This document shows positions 7,045-15,291 of a stretch of 64,000 nt of DNA, piece by piece. The translations under genes and the position numbers were made by a program. The notes under the pieces were generated by a model. It was not told the origin of the DNA, searched no databases, and saw only the letters and a list, made by a program, of their open reading frames with translations. Each line of letters begins with the position of its first letter. Positions within the stretch are counted from its first letter, which is position 1. The stretch lies in the NCBI GenBank assembly GCA_044869805.1, contig JBIOXV010000044.1, positions 15,532-79,531 of the forward strand. Reading direction: 5' to 3'. The stretch comes from CAWDVR01 sp044869805. Its GTDB lineage: Bacteria > Acidobacteriota > Thermoanaerobaculia > Multivoradales > SZUA-115.

Positions 7045-8586
7045 ATGCCCACGGCGTTGGGGACCGCGGAGCTGGCGCGGCGGGTGACCGCCATCCTGGA
7101 GGCGACCTCGCGCGGCTTCGGCGCGCTGGGCGGCACCGGCTCGGTGGTCGACTCGATCCTCTCCTGGTTGCAGCGCGAGGAGCTCACGCTTGCCGAGGTG
7201 ATGGAGGTCCTCGCCCACCTGCGCCGCAGCGGCCACCTGGCGCGCTTCCTCAACCTGGTCTCTCACCGCGATCTGCGGCGGTATCTGCGCGACAAGCAGG
7301 TGCCCTGGCATTTCGTGTTGCAGTACTGGGAGCCGTCGGTCAACGACTCGGGCAACTTCTTCGCCGGCTTCTTGATCGGCGCCGGCGAGACCGTCACCGA
7401 GCTGCTGCGGTTGCTGGTGGCGATCGTCGGCTCGCCGTTCTCGAAGGAGCTCGCCCAAGAGCGCGACAAGTTCTGGGAGAGCGTCAAGTTCCTGCTCTCG
7501 GACGAGTTCCGCGAGCTGCTGCGGCGGTTCGCCGGCTCGCCGGCCGAGGTCGCCAAGCTGGGCCTCGAAGCCTTCTCCCGCGATGTCGAGCAGAAGCTCT
7601 GGAACCTCGAGTTCTTCGAGGCCGGCCGCACCCTGGGCAAGGCCTTGGCGGCTCTGCTGCTGGTGGTCCAGGCGCTGCGCCGGCTGCCCGCCGTGTTGCA
7701 GGCGATCCACAAGATCGCCCGCGAGGTGGCGGAGCTGACCCTCGCCCAGTTGAAGCAGCTCGGGGTCCCGCTGAAGCGCCTCCAGGACTTCCTCACCTCA
7801 CCGGCGGTCCAGGCGGTAACACCGGAAGGCTTCGTCTTCGCCAAGGCGGCGGACGAGGTGGTGCTCCTCGACCGCGCGGCCCGGCCGCTCGGCAAGATCG
7901 CGACCAGCAAGGCCCTGCAGCAGCTCTCGGGGTCGGCCGGACAGACCGCCCCCGTGGTTTCGCCGGCGCTCAAGGGCTTCCAGGCCCTGTCCGGCGCCGC
8001 GCGCCAGTTCCTGGACCGCCACGACCTCCTGGGGCTCGCGAGATCGGTGCTCGCCAAGGCGTCGATCCAGCACCTCGACAACCTGGTGGAGGCCATCAAC
8101 CGCTTCCACGCCTGCCAGGGCTTCGAGAAGGTGGCCGGTCTCTGGCTGCGGGGCGCACGCGGCTCGTCGCAGCTCGCCAAGAACATGGAGAAGGGCGCTT
8201 CCTTCGTCATGCGCTACTGCTTGGCCAACCTCTCCGACCTGCCGCCGTGGGCCATCGTGTTCGAGACCCGGGTCGCGCGGCTCTTCCGGCGCTTCACCGA
8301 CGTGCTGATCCCCGGCCTCAAGCTCGAGTGCAAGTCGGTGGCGGGCTACTCGCCGAAGATCGCCAAGCAGCTCGCCCGCGACGTGATCACCAACCTCGGG
8401 CGCGACCTCGAGCGCCTGAAAGGCATCCGGTTCGTGTTCGACAAGGACGCGCTCCAGGTGAGCAAGCAGCAGCTCCTCTCGGACCTCAAGCGGGCGCTGC
8501 GCGAGATGAAGGAATTCAGCGGCCACCCGCGCGTCCAGGAGATCGAGGGCCTGCTGGACAAGATCGTCGAGGTCTGGCCGCCCTAG
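7045..8586 (+). CDS. Polymorphic-toxin-like protein with candidate C-terminal PD-(D/E)xK nuclease domain
   Basis: 513 residues, ATG preceded by a clear GGAGG. The N-terminal third is helical. A hydrophobic segment at about 110-133 (NFFAGFLIGAGETVTELLRL) and another at about 200-225 (TLGKALAALLLVVQAL) resemble the pre-toxin helices of secreted polymorphic toxins. The last ~110 residues look like a restriction-endonuclease-fold nuclease: E407 in VFETRVARLF, D419, then LKLE428CK430SV as the ExK core, followed by a helix and a strand (GIRFVFDKD) as in toxin REase domains. No recognisable immunity gene follows: the next gene is convergent and the two stop codons overlap in a shared CTAG. Delivery mode is unknown; it pairs with the unknown gene upstream. 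The nuclease assignment rests on motif reading alone and could be a housekeeping nuclease or a coincidence. Confidence 0.65.
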   Translation: MPTALGTAELARRVTAILEATSRGFGALGGTGSVVDSILSWLQREELTLAEVMEVLAHLRRSGHLARFLNLVSHRDLRRYLRDKQVPWHFVLQYWEPSVNDSGNFFAGFLIGAGETVTELLRLLVAIVGSPFSKELAQERDKFWESVKFLLSDEFRELLRRFAGSPAEVAKLGLEAFSRDVEQKLWNLEFFEAGRTLGKALAALLLVVQALRRLPAVLQAIHKIAREVAELTLAQLKQLGVPLKRLQDFLTSPAVQAVTPEGFVFAKAADEVVLLDRAARPLGKIATSKALQQLSGSAGQTAPVVSPALKGFQALSGAARQFLDRHDLLGLARSVLAKASIQHLDNLVEAINRFHACQGFEKVAGLWLRGARGSSQLAKNMEKGASFVMRYCLANLSDLPPWAIVFETRVARLFRRFTDVLIPGLKLECKSVAGYSPKIAKQLARDVITNLGRDLERLKGIRFVFDKDALQVSKQQLLSDLKRALREMKEFSGHPRVQEIEGLLDKIVEVWPP

Positions 8587-11030
8587 ATCGGCTCGACCAC
8601 TCTTGCCGACACAAGCTTCAGCCCGGCCCCCAGCCCGGCCAGGGTGAGGGCGCCGCCGGCGACCAGGGCCAGGGCAACCAGCACACCCAGGCGGGCGTTG
8701 GCGGGCACCTGCGAGAAGGCGAGGATGCCGAAGCCGAGGGCGATCGCCACCACGTCGCTGGCGATCGCCGGGCCGGTCTCCTCGAGCGCGCGCTCGACGG
8801 CCGTCGCGCCCGCCTCGGGCCGCAGCGCGCGGTAGCGCTCGAGGAAGTGGATGGCGTAGTCCACGGCCACGCCCAGGGTGATGGCGCAGAACATCGAGGT
8901 GGCCACCCCGAGCGGGATGCCCAGCCAGCCCATGGCGCCCAGCACCCAGGCGACGGCGAAGCTCGCCGGCAGCACGGCCAGGAGGCCGGTCTTCGCCGAG
9001 CGGTAGAGGAGCGCGATCACCGCCAGGCAGGAGAGCGGCGCCAGCACCACCGAGGACACCTGGGTGGTGACGATGGCCGGGATCATGGCCTGCGACACGG
9101 CCACGTCGCCCGCGAACTCGACCGCGACCCCGCGCGGCGCGAAGTGCTCGGCGGCATAGGCCTCGACGCCGCGCATCAGCGCCGCGGTGTCGCGGTAGTT
9201 GGCGGCCTTCAAGAACACCGTCACCACGGCACGCTCGAGCGCATCGTCCACGATCTCGCGCCGGCGGTCCTCGCCGCGCCCCATGTCGAAGCGGTGGACC
9301 AGCCGCTCGACCATGAACGGCGTGTCCGGGATCCTGCGCAGCTCGGGCCGCCGGCCGAGCCACAGGTAGGCCACGGCCTCGAAGTGGCTCTCGGGGCCCA
9401 GCACGCCGCCTACGCCCGGCTGCGCGCGCAGGAAGCCCTCGAGAGCGCCGATCGCCCGCAGGTTGTCGGGGGAGGCCAGCGGCCCGCGGGGCGGAGCTTC
9501 CGCCGGCCGCACGGGGAGCGTCGACCGGTCGTCCTGCGCCGCGCCCTGCGCGGCCTCGACGGGCGGGAAGCGCAGGTGGACGAGCAGCAGGTGGGTGCCG
9601 AAGAACTGCTGGTTGGTGCGCTCGGTGGCGCGCCGGAACGCGCTGCCTTGGGCGAAGCCGTCGATCCAACTGTCCTGGATGCGGAGGCGGAAGGTGCCGA
9701 GCCCGAGGGCCACGGTCACCAGGGCGATGCCGGCCAGCATGCGCCGCGGCCGGGCGAGCAGCGGCGAGAGCAGGCGCACCACCCACTCGCCGCGCCCCAA
9801 CCGTCGATCGGCGCCGCCGGCTGTCGCCCGGCCAGGCCGCGCGGCCGGGCGGCGAATGGGCCGCGGGCCGATCCAGGCGAGGGCCGCCGGCAGGGCGGCG
9901 AGGGTCCAGAACATAGCGAAGACGATGCCGACCGCGGCGAAGACCCCGAGGAAGCGCACCGCCGAGATGGTCGAGCCGAGGAACGAGAGGAAGCCCACCG
10001 CGGTGGTCAGCGAGGTCAGGCACACCGGCCGCGCCAGGTCCGCCATGGTGCGCGCGAGCGGCGCCGGAGGGGCCGAAGGCCCGACGTCGTCGGCCGAGGG
10101 GCCAGCCGGAGTCGCCGCGAGAAGCCGCTGGTAGCGCCAGAAGAGATGGATCTCGTCGGCGAGGATCACGGTGGTGAGGATCACCGGCAGGATGGCGGTG
10201 GTGAGATAGACCGGCTGGCCGGCCCAGCCCATGCAGCCGAAGGTGAAGAGCAGGCAGGCCACCACCTCGGCGCCGGCTAGCGCCAGGCAGGCGAGGCGTC
10301 GCGTGCCGATCCACAGCACGGTCCCGATCACCGCTAGGGCCAGGGGCAGGAGCAGGGCCAGGTCCTCGATCACGTGCGTGCCGAGGAGCGCCTCGGCCAC
10401 CGGCGCGCCGACGATCGAGATCGTCTCGCCGCCGCCCTCGAACGGCGCCGCGAGCGCGCGGATGCGCGCCACCAGGGCGGTGCGGTCGAAGCCGCCGCCG
10501 TCGGCCGCCGGGCTGCCCACCAGGATGGCCGTTGCCTGGTGGTCGAGCGAGATCAGCGTGCCGTCGAGGATGCCAGTGGCCTCGACGTCGCCGACCAGCG
10601 TGGCCATCAGCTCGGGCGAGTCCGGCAGCGGCTCTAGGAAGGGCATGAAGTCGAGGGTGCCGGGCCGCACGCGGTCGCGGCGCTCGGTGGCGAGGCTCGA
10701 CACGTGGCGCGCGCCGACCTCCGGCAGCTCGGCCAGCCGAGTGGAGAGGTCGCGGACCTTGGTGAGCGTCTGGAGGTTGAAGATGCCTTGCGAGTGCGAA
10801 GTCTCGACGATCAGCGCGATGGGGTCGCGCAGCCCGAAGTGCTCACGCACCTCGGCGTCGAAGCGCACCACGGGGTCTCGCGGCGGCACCAGGGCGTGGC
10901 CGTCGGTGCGCAGCTCGAGGCGCGCGAGGCCCGGCGCCGCGGCCAGCACCAGGGCGAGGAAGATGGTAATCGTGCGCCGCGGATGGCGGATGGCCGCGGC
11001 GGCGAGCTGGGCGGGAAGGCGCTCGAGCAT
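8583..11030 (-). CDS. RND superfamily (MMPL-type) transporter
   Basis: 815 residues with the usual RND layout: an N-terminal transmembrane helix (IFLALVLAAAPGLARL), a periplasmic domain, a block of five to six helices (from about 220, LALLLPLALAVIGTVLWIG, through IFAMFWTLAALPAAL), a second long periplasmic domain and a second helical block. The conserved helix 4 segment TTVILADEIHLFWRYQ and the C-terminal ITLGVAVDYAIHFLERYR both fit the hydrophobe/sterol-exporter (MMPL) branch, where proton relay acidic residues lie. A single polypeptide without a membrane-fusion partner nearby is typical of this branch, which exports lipids, hopanoids or similar apolar substrates. The substrate cannot be read from sequence. 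It ends tail-to-tail with the toxin-like gene (4-base overlap of stops). Confidence 0.9.
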   Translation of the reverse strand: MLERLPAQLAAAAIRHPRRTITIFLALVLAAAPGLARLELRTDGHALVPPRDPVVRFDAEVREHFGLRDPIALIVETSHSQGIFNLQTLTKVRDLSTRLAELPEVGARHVSSLATERRDRVRPGTLDFMPFLEPLPDSPELMATLVGDVEATGILDGTLISLDHQATAILVGSPAADGGGFDRTALVARIRALAAPFEGGGETISIVGAPVAEALLGTHVIEDLALLLPLALAVIGTVLWIGTRRLACLALAGAEVVACLLFTFGCMGWAGQPVYLTTAILPVILTTVILADEIHLFWRYQRLLAATPAGPSADDVGPSAPPAPLARTMADLARPVCLTSLTTAVGFLSFLGSTISAVRFLGVFAAVGIVFAMFWTLAALPAALAWIGPRPIRRPAARPGRATAGGADRRLGRGEWVVRLLSPLLARPRRMLAGIALVTVALGLGTFRLRIQDSWIDGFAQGSAFRRATERTNQQFFGTHLLLVHLRFPPVEAAQGAAQDDRSTLPVRPAEAPPRGPLASPDNLRAIGALEGFLRAQPGVGGVLGPESHFEAVAYLWLGRRPELRRIPDTPFMVERLVHRFDMGRGEDRRREIVDDALERAVVTVFLKAANYRDTAALMRGVEAYAAEHFAPRGVAVEFAGDVAVSQAMIPAIVTTQVSSVVLAPLSCLAVIALLYRSAKTGLLAVLPASFAVAWVLGAMGWLGIPLGVATSMFCAITLGVAVDYAIHFLERYRALRPEAGATAVERALEETGPAIASDVVAIALGFGILAFSQVPANARLGVLVALALVAGGALTLAGLGAGLKLVSARVVEPI

Positions 11031-11085
11031 CGGGAGTCCCAGGTAGCGAGGTGCAATCCGCGGCCGGTTGGAGGACAGCGTGGTC

Positions 11086-11091
11086 TACACT
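11086..11091 (+). promoter_or_regulatory. Candidate -10 element for the secreted propeller gene
   Basis: GTCTACACTACC contains TACACT, a fair -10 hexamer about 50 bases before the ATG at 11142, in the 111-base divergent gap with the RND gene. The same octamer TCTACACT occurs just upstream of the regulator gene at 15292. No convincing -35 was seen. Confidence 0.3.
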
Positions 11092-11141
11092 ACCGCGCGA
11101 AGCGCGAGCGGGCTGCCGAGCGCTCGGTGAGGAGGAGAGCG

Positions 11142-12419
11142 ATGAAACGAACGGCCGCGTGCTCGATGTGGGTCCTGCTCGCCCTGACCGGAGCCGCCCA
11201 GGAACCGAGGAACGAGCTGCAGAAGGCGGTGCAGGAGGCGACCGCCGCCCGCCAGGGCCACGACTACAAGACATTCCTCGAGCGCAGCCTCCGCATCGTG
11301 GAGCTGGCGCCCGGCAGCACGCGGGCGCTCTACGGCCTCGCCTGCGCCTACGCGCTCAACGGCGTGGCGGAGCGGGCGGTCGAGACCCTCGACCGGCTCG
11401 CGACGATGGAGGTGGCGTTCGACATCGAGACCGAGGCCGACTTCGCCGCCATCAAGGACGGCGTCGCGTTCCAGGCCGTGGCGAGGAAGATGTCTGCCCT
11501 GTGGACACCCGTGGGCAGCGGCGAGGTCGCATTCCGCCTCCCGGAGAAGGACGCGATCGAAGGAGTGGCCCACGACCCCAAGAGCGGGGACTTCTTCGTC
11601 AGCAGCGTCAGGCGCCGGCGGATCGTTCGCGTGTCACCCGGCGGTGTGGCCCATGCGTTCACCGGCGACGGTCAGGACGGGCTGCTCTCGGTCGTTGCCC
11701 TCGCCGTGGACCCGTCGCGCCGCGCGCTGTGGGCGACCAGCGACGCCACGCCCTGGCGGAAAGACCCGCGCCCGGAGGAAGAGGGCCGCTCCTGGCTCCT
11801 CGAGTACGACCTCGACTCTGGCGCGCTACGCCGGCGCCTCGGGCCGCCCGCATCCCTCGCCGTCGCCCGCCTGAGCGACCTCGCGCTCGGCCCGCGGGGA
11901 GAGGTGGCCGTCGCCGACCCACTGAACGGCCGCGTGTACCTGCTCGCCTCGGGTGAGAAGGAGCTGCGCACGCTGGTGGCGCCTGGGCCGATCGCCTCGC
12001 CGCAGGGCATGGCCTTCTCGCCGGACGGCCGCTGGCTGTTCGTGGCCGACTACGTCCGGGGCGTCGCCCGGGTCGACCCGCAGAGCGGCGCGGTGACGGC
12101 CCTCGCCCGGCCCGAGATCGCGGTGCTGGGCGGGATCGACGGGCTGGCGCATTTCGGCGACAGCCTGGTCGGCATTCAGAACGGCGTGCGCCCGCACCGC
12201 ATCGTGCGTCTGCGGCTCGACGCGGAGGCGACGCGGATCGTCGCGGTCACGGTCGTCGAGCGGGCGAACCCACGGTGGGACGAGCCGACGCTGGGGGTCG
12301 TGGTGGGGAGAGATTTCTACTACGTCGGAACCAGCCAGTACGGGAAGTTCGGCGACGCGGATATCGACGACGCGAAGCTGGAGCCGCCGCTGGTCTTCCG
12401 CACCCGGCTGGACTGGTAG
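11142..12419 (+). CDS. Secreted SMP-30/NHL-like beta-propeller protein with N-terminal TPR
   Basis: 425 residues. The ATG at 11142 has GAGGAGGAGAG immediately upstream; the longer open frame before it is antisense to the RND gene. Residues 1-18 form a probable signal peptide ending GAAQ. Residues about 20-100 look like two TPR-type helical hairpins (RSLRIVELAPGSTRALYGLACAYALNG). From about 120 onward come repeated beta units of the SMP-30/NHL type (GVAHDPKSGDFFVSSVRRRRI, GMAFSPDGRWLFVADYVRG), typical of six-bladed propellers that bind metals or sugars or act as lactonases. Catalytic ligands of true gluconolactonases cannot be confirmed by eye. It stands alone, convergent with the MutS-like gene. 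Confidence 0.8.
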   Translation: MKRTAACSMWVLLALTGAAQEPRNELQKAVQEATAARQGHDYKTFLERSLRIVELAPGSTRALYGLACAYALNGVAERAVETLDRLATMEVAFDIETEADFAAIKDGVAFQAVARKMSALWTPVGSGEVAFRLPEKDAIEGVAHDPKSGDFFVSSVRRRRIVRVSPGGVAHAFTGDGQDGLLSVVALAVDPSRRALWATSDATPWRKDPRPEEEGRSWLLEYDLDSGALRRRLGPPASLAVARLSDLALGPRGEVAVADPLNGRVYLLASGEKELRTLVAPGPIASPQGMAFSPDGRWLFVADYVRGVARVDPQSGAVTALARPEIAVLGGIDGLAHFGDSLVGIQNGVRPHRIVRLRLDAEATRIVAVTVVERANPRWDEPTLGVVVGRDFYYVGTSQYGKFGDADIDDAKLEPPLVFRTRLDW

Positions 12420-12438
12420 GCCGCGGGGAGGCCGGCCT

Positions 12439-14346
12439 TCAGCCGGGCCCCTCGATCCCCACCAGCTCCAGCAGCCGCAGCGCGTTGACCGTGGTCGCGA
12501 GGCCCGGGCGCAGGCGGTAGTCGAAGGTCATCGGCGGGCCTTCGCCGGCCGGGTGCAGGGTCTCGCGGAAGTGTACGGGCTGCATGGCGGCGGCGACCGC
12601 AGGGTCCTCGGCCAGCGCCAGGTCGTGGGTGGTCACGGCGCCGATCGCGCCGAGCTCCGCGAGGCGCAGCAGCACCCGCCGCACGGCGATGCGGCGCTCG
12701 GCGCTGTTGGTGCCGCGCAACACCTCGTCGAGCAGAAACAGCAGGGTTGCGCCGCGCACATGGCAGGAGGCCGCGGCGTCGAGGATGGCCTTCAGGCGCT
12801 GGAGCTCGGCGAGGAAGAAGGACACGCCGCCGGCCAGCGAGTCCTCGATCAGCAGGCTGGTGCCGAGCTCGAGCGGAGGCAGCGAGAGGGCGCGGGCGCA
12901 GGCCGGCCCTCCCGCCTGGGCCAGCACCACGTTGGCGCCGAGCGCGCGCAGCAACGTGCTCTTGCCCGACATGTTGGAGCCGGTGACGAAGAGGAAGGTG
13001 CCCGGCGGCCCCAGGGCCACGTCGTTGTCGACCCGCGGCGCCGGCGGCAGCAGCGGATGGCCGAGGCCCGTCGCCACCAGCCGCGGCGCCTGCCCGGTCT
13101 CGATCTCGGGGAAGCACCACTCGGGGTTCTCGAAGGAGAGGCTCCCCAGCGCCGCCAGCGCCTCGACCTCGCCCAGCGCCGTGAGCCAGCGCCGTGCGTG
13201 GCGGCCGTGAGTCTCCTGCCAGCGCTCGAGCCTCGCCAGCACGTGGAAGCTCCACAGGAAGAGCGCCTGCACGATCAGGTAGCCGAGCGAGGAGTGGCGG
13301 ATGTCGCCCAGCACCACCAGCCGCGCGAGCCTGGCCATGGCGGCGTGCGCCGGCGCGGGCCCGCCGACGTCCAGCGCCGCCTGCAGCGCGCGCAGGCTGG
13401 CGCTGGCGGCCGGCTCGCGCACTGCCACGGCGAGGGCTTCGCCGTAGGCGGTGAACCCGCCCTCCCCGGCCTCGACATGCTGGAAGACGCTGTTGACCGG
13501 CTTGGCGAAGCTGTAACCCACCCAGAGGTTGAGGAAGACGGCGGCGAGCCAGGCGGACCACGGCAGCGCACCGGCGAGGGCGGCGCCGAACAGCGCGAAG
13601 CCCGCGACCGGCAGCAGCCGTGCCGCCCACAGCAAGGAGCGGCGGCGCAGCAGCCAGGGCTCGCCCTCGGCCCAGGCGAGGAAGGGCTCGGTGTCGATCG
13701 AGGCGGTGGCGAGCCCACCGCCGGCGAGGCCCCCCCGCCCGCCGCAGGCGACAAATAAATCTTCCCGCAGGTCGAGCTTGGGCGCCAGCTCCCGCACCGC
13801 CTCCTGCCGCCGGCGCACCTCCTCGGCGGCCGGCGGCTCGAGCAGCCAGCGGGCGATCGCGCCGCGGCCGAAGGGGGTGCGCGCAGTGCCCAGGAGCTGC
13901 GACAGCGAGGCCGGCCCGAAGAGGTCGAGGTCGCGCGCCAGGGGCGACGCCTGGGCCGCCGCCGACACCGCCGGGACCGGCAGCTCGGTCCAGCGGCGCT
14001 CGAGGCGCGCCAGCCCTTCCTGGTGAAAGGCCCGCTGGTCCGCGGCGCGCTGCTCGCGGCGGATCACCCGGTCGTGCCAGAGCACCAGGGCGAAGAAAGC
14101 GACGAAGCCGAGGCTGGCCGGCAGCAGCCAGAGGACGTTGGCCGGGAACGGCTGCGTCGCCATCACCAGGGCCGAGACGGCGCCGGCGAGAAAAGACGCC
14201 AGCCGGCAATAGCTGATGCGGCGCGACAGCGCGCCGAGCCGGCGCTGCTCGTCCGTGCAGCGGGCGGCGCGCGCCTGGTAGGTGGCGCGCGGCCCGGGCT
14301 CGCCGCGCGCCGCTTCCGTGCCGCTCGCCGGCGCGTCGTCTAGCAT
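12439..14346 (-). CDS. Membrane-anchored MutS-family ATPase (lacks mismatch-recognition domain)
   Basis: 635 residues. Residues about 50-100 hold two hydrophobic helices (ASFLAGAVSALVMATQPF, VLWLLPASLGFVAFFALVLW) and about 240-290 two more, so the protein is probably membrane-anchored. The C-terminal third is a MutS domain V ATPase: Walker A TGSNMSGKST (about 453-462), Walker B LLFLLDEVLRGTNSAER (about 530-546) and the signature GGVSFFLAELQRLK. The N-terminal mismatch-binding domain with its FxE motif is absent, so it is not canonical MutS; related short MutS-like proteins are found in Bacteroidota and Acidobacteriota with unknown roles. The ATG at 14346 lies inside the end of the DUF5995 gene (7-base overlap), implying translational coupling. 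Open frame upstream of this ATG continues antisense to other genes and is not part of it. Confidence 0.88.
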   Translation of the reverse strand: MLDDAPASGTEAARGEPGPRATYQARAARCTDEQRRLGALSRRISYCRLASFLAGAVSALVMATQPFPANVLWLLPASLGFVAFFALVLWHDRVIRREQRAADQRAFHQEGLARLERRWTELPVPAVSAAAQASPLARDLDLFGPASLSQLLGTARTPFGRGAIARWLLEPPAAEEVRRRQEAVRELAPKLDLREDLFVACGGRGGLAGGGLATASIDTEPFLAWAEGEPWLLRRRSLLWAARLLPVAGFALFGAALAGALPWSAWLAAVFLNLWVGYSFAKPVNSVFQHVEAGEGGFTAYGEALAVAVREPAASASLRALQAALDVGGPAPAHAAMARLARLVVLGDIRHSSLGYLIVQALFLWSFHVLARLERWQETHGRHARRWLTALGEVEALAALGSLSFENPEWCFPEIETGQAPRLVATGLGHPLLPPAPRVDNDVALGPPGTFLFVTGSNMSGKSTLLRALGANVVLAQAGGPACARALSLPPLELGTSLLIEDSLAGGVSFFLAELQRLKAILDAAASCHVRGATLLFLLDEVLRGTNSAERRIAVRRVLLRLAELGAIGAVTTHDLALAEDPAVAAAMQPVHFRETLHPAGEGPPMTFDYRLRPGLATTVNALRLLELVGIEGPG

Positions 14347-15203
14347 GGCGGTGCCGCCACCGCGGCGGCGCCGTGCTTGCGCGCCTGCACCCGGGCCTCG
14401 ACCGCAGCGAGGCTGGGCTCGGGAACCTGGGAGAGCACACGGATCACCTTCGCCACGTCGTTCGACTCGCGGGCGCGGATGACCAGCAGGCCGCACGACA
14501 GCCAGAACCCTGGCGACAAAACGCGTTCGCCAACCAGCGCCGTCTCGCGATCGCGCAGCTCGACGAGGCTCGGCCACTGCGCCTGGGGCACGGGCGCCAG
14601 CTCGCAGCCGAAGGCCCAGGCCTCGTTCCTGGCGATCTCCAGCGAGAAGCGCACGATCTCGTCCCCCACCCGGCCGCCGATGCGATCGAGGAAGGCGATC
14701 CACGGCGACACCTCGCCGATCTCCTCCTCTGTCTGCCGCACCAGCGAGAAGAGGATCTCGTTGATGCGGTCGAAGTCGTCCCTGAGCGGCGGGAGCTCGG
14801 CGCCGGGAGCGATCTCGGCGGCGGCGATCCCTAAGTCGAGGTTGATGTGGGCGTTGATCCCCACCAGGAGCTGCTGGAGGATGATCGGTTTCCACTGGCC
14901 GGCGGCCTGGAAGGCGAGGCGCCAGGACCGCGTCGGCGCGCCGCCGCGCTGCCAGAGCTCGAGGGCCGCCAGGTAGCGGTTGGCGAAAGTCACGTCCAGC
15001 CGTTCCATGCGTGGCCCGTCGTCGAAGAAGCCCTGGGCGATGCCCTCCTTCACCTTGCGCGTGACCTTGCGGTAGAGAGTGGCGAAGTAGCCCAGCCGGC
15101 TCTCGGTCGCGATCGACCGCGCCACGATTCCGTCCAGAATCTCGAGCACCTCGTCGATGGTGCGCGCGACGGGGACGTCGCCGGGAGCGGCTTCTCGGAT
15201 CAT
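14340..15203 (-). CDS. DUF5995 family protein
   Basis: 287 residues, cytoplasmic by appearance with no signal or membrane segment. The core GINAHINLDLGIAAA and the helical flanks (YFATLYRKVTRKVKEGI, FDRINEILFSLVRQTEEEIG) match the DUF5995 family as I know it; the function of that family is not established. His and Asp residues in the NAHINLDL motif could bind metal. Its end overlaps the start of the MutS-like ATPase gene, so the two are probably one operon. The ATG at 15203 has no strong ribosome binding site. The divergent regulator gene starts about 90 bases away. Confidence 0.75.
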   Translation of the reverse strand: MIREAAPGDVPVARTIDEVLEILDGIVARSIATESRLGYFATLYRKVTRKVKEGIAQGFFDDGPRMERLDVTFANRYLAALELWQRGGAPTRSWRLAFQAAGQWKPIILQQLLVGINAHINLDLGIAAAEIAPGAELPPLRDDFDRINEILFSLVRQTEEEIGEVSPWIAFLDRIGGRVGDEIVRFSLEIARNEAWAFGCELAPVPQAQWPSLVELRDRETALVGERVLSPGFWLSCGLLVIRARESNDVAKVIRVLSQVPEPSLAAVEARVQARKHGAAAVAAPPC

Positions 15204-15279
15204 CGCAGGGCTTCCGCCGGTGGCAGGCGCGCGGACCGGCGGTCGGTGCCGCTGCGCCCGGATCGAGCGACGCGCAGTC

Positions 15280-15285
15280 TACACT
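15280..15285 (+). promoter_or_regulatory. Candidate -10 element of the winged-helix regulator gene (leaderless)
   Basis: TACACT, within TCTACACT, ends 6 bases before the GTG at 15292. There is no Shine-Dalgarno, so the transcript is likely leaderless. The -35 region shows no clear consensus. Confidence 0.4.
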
Positions 15286-15291
15286 TGCGTC

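Noticed and set aside
6630..10280. A 1216-codon plus-strand open frame
   Set aside because: It is out of frame with the gene at 7045 and antisense to the RND transporter; very low stop frequency is expected at this GC content and the translation is Arg/Gly/Pro/Ala-rich without motifs.
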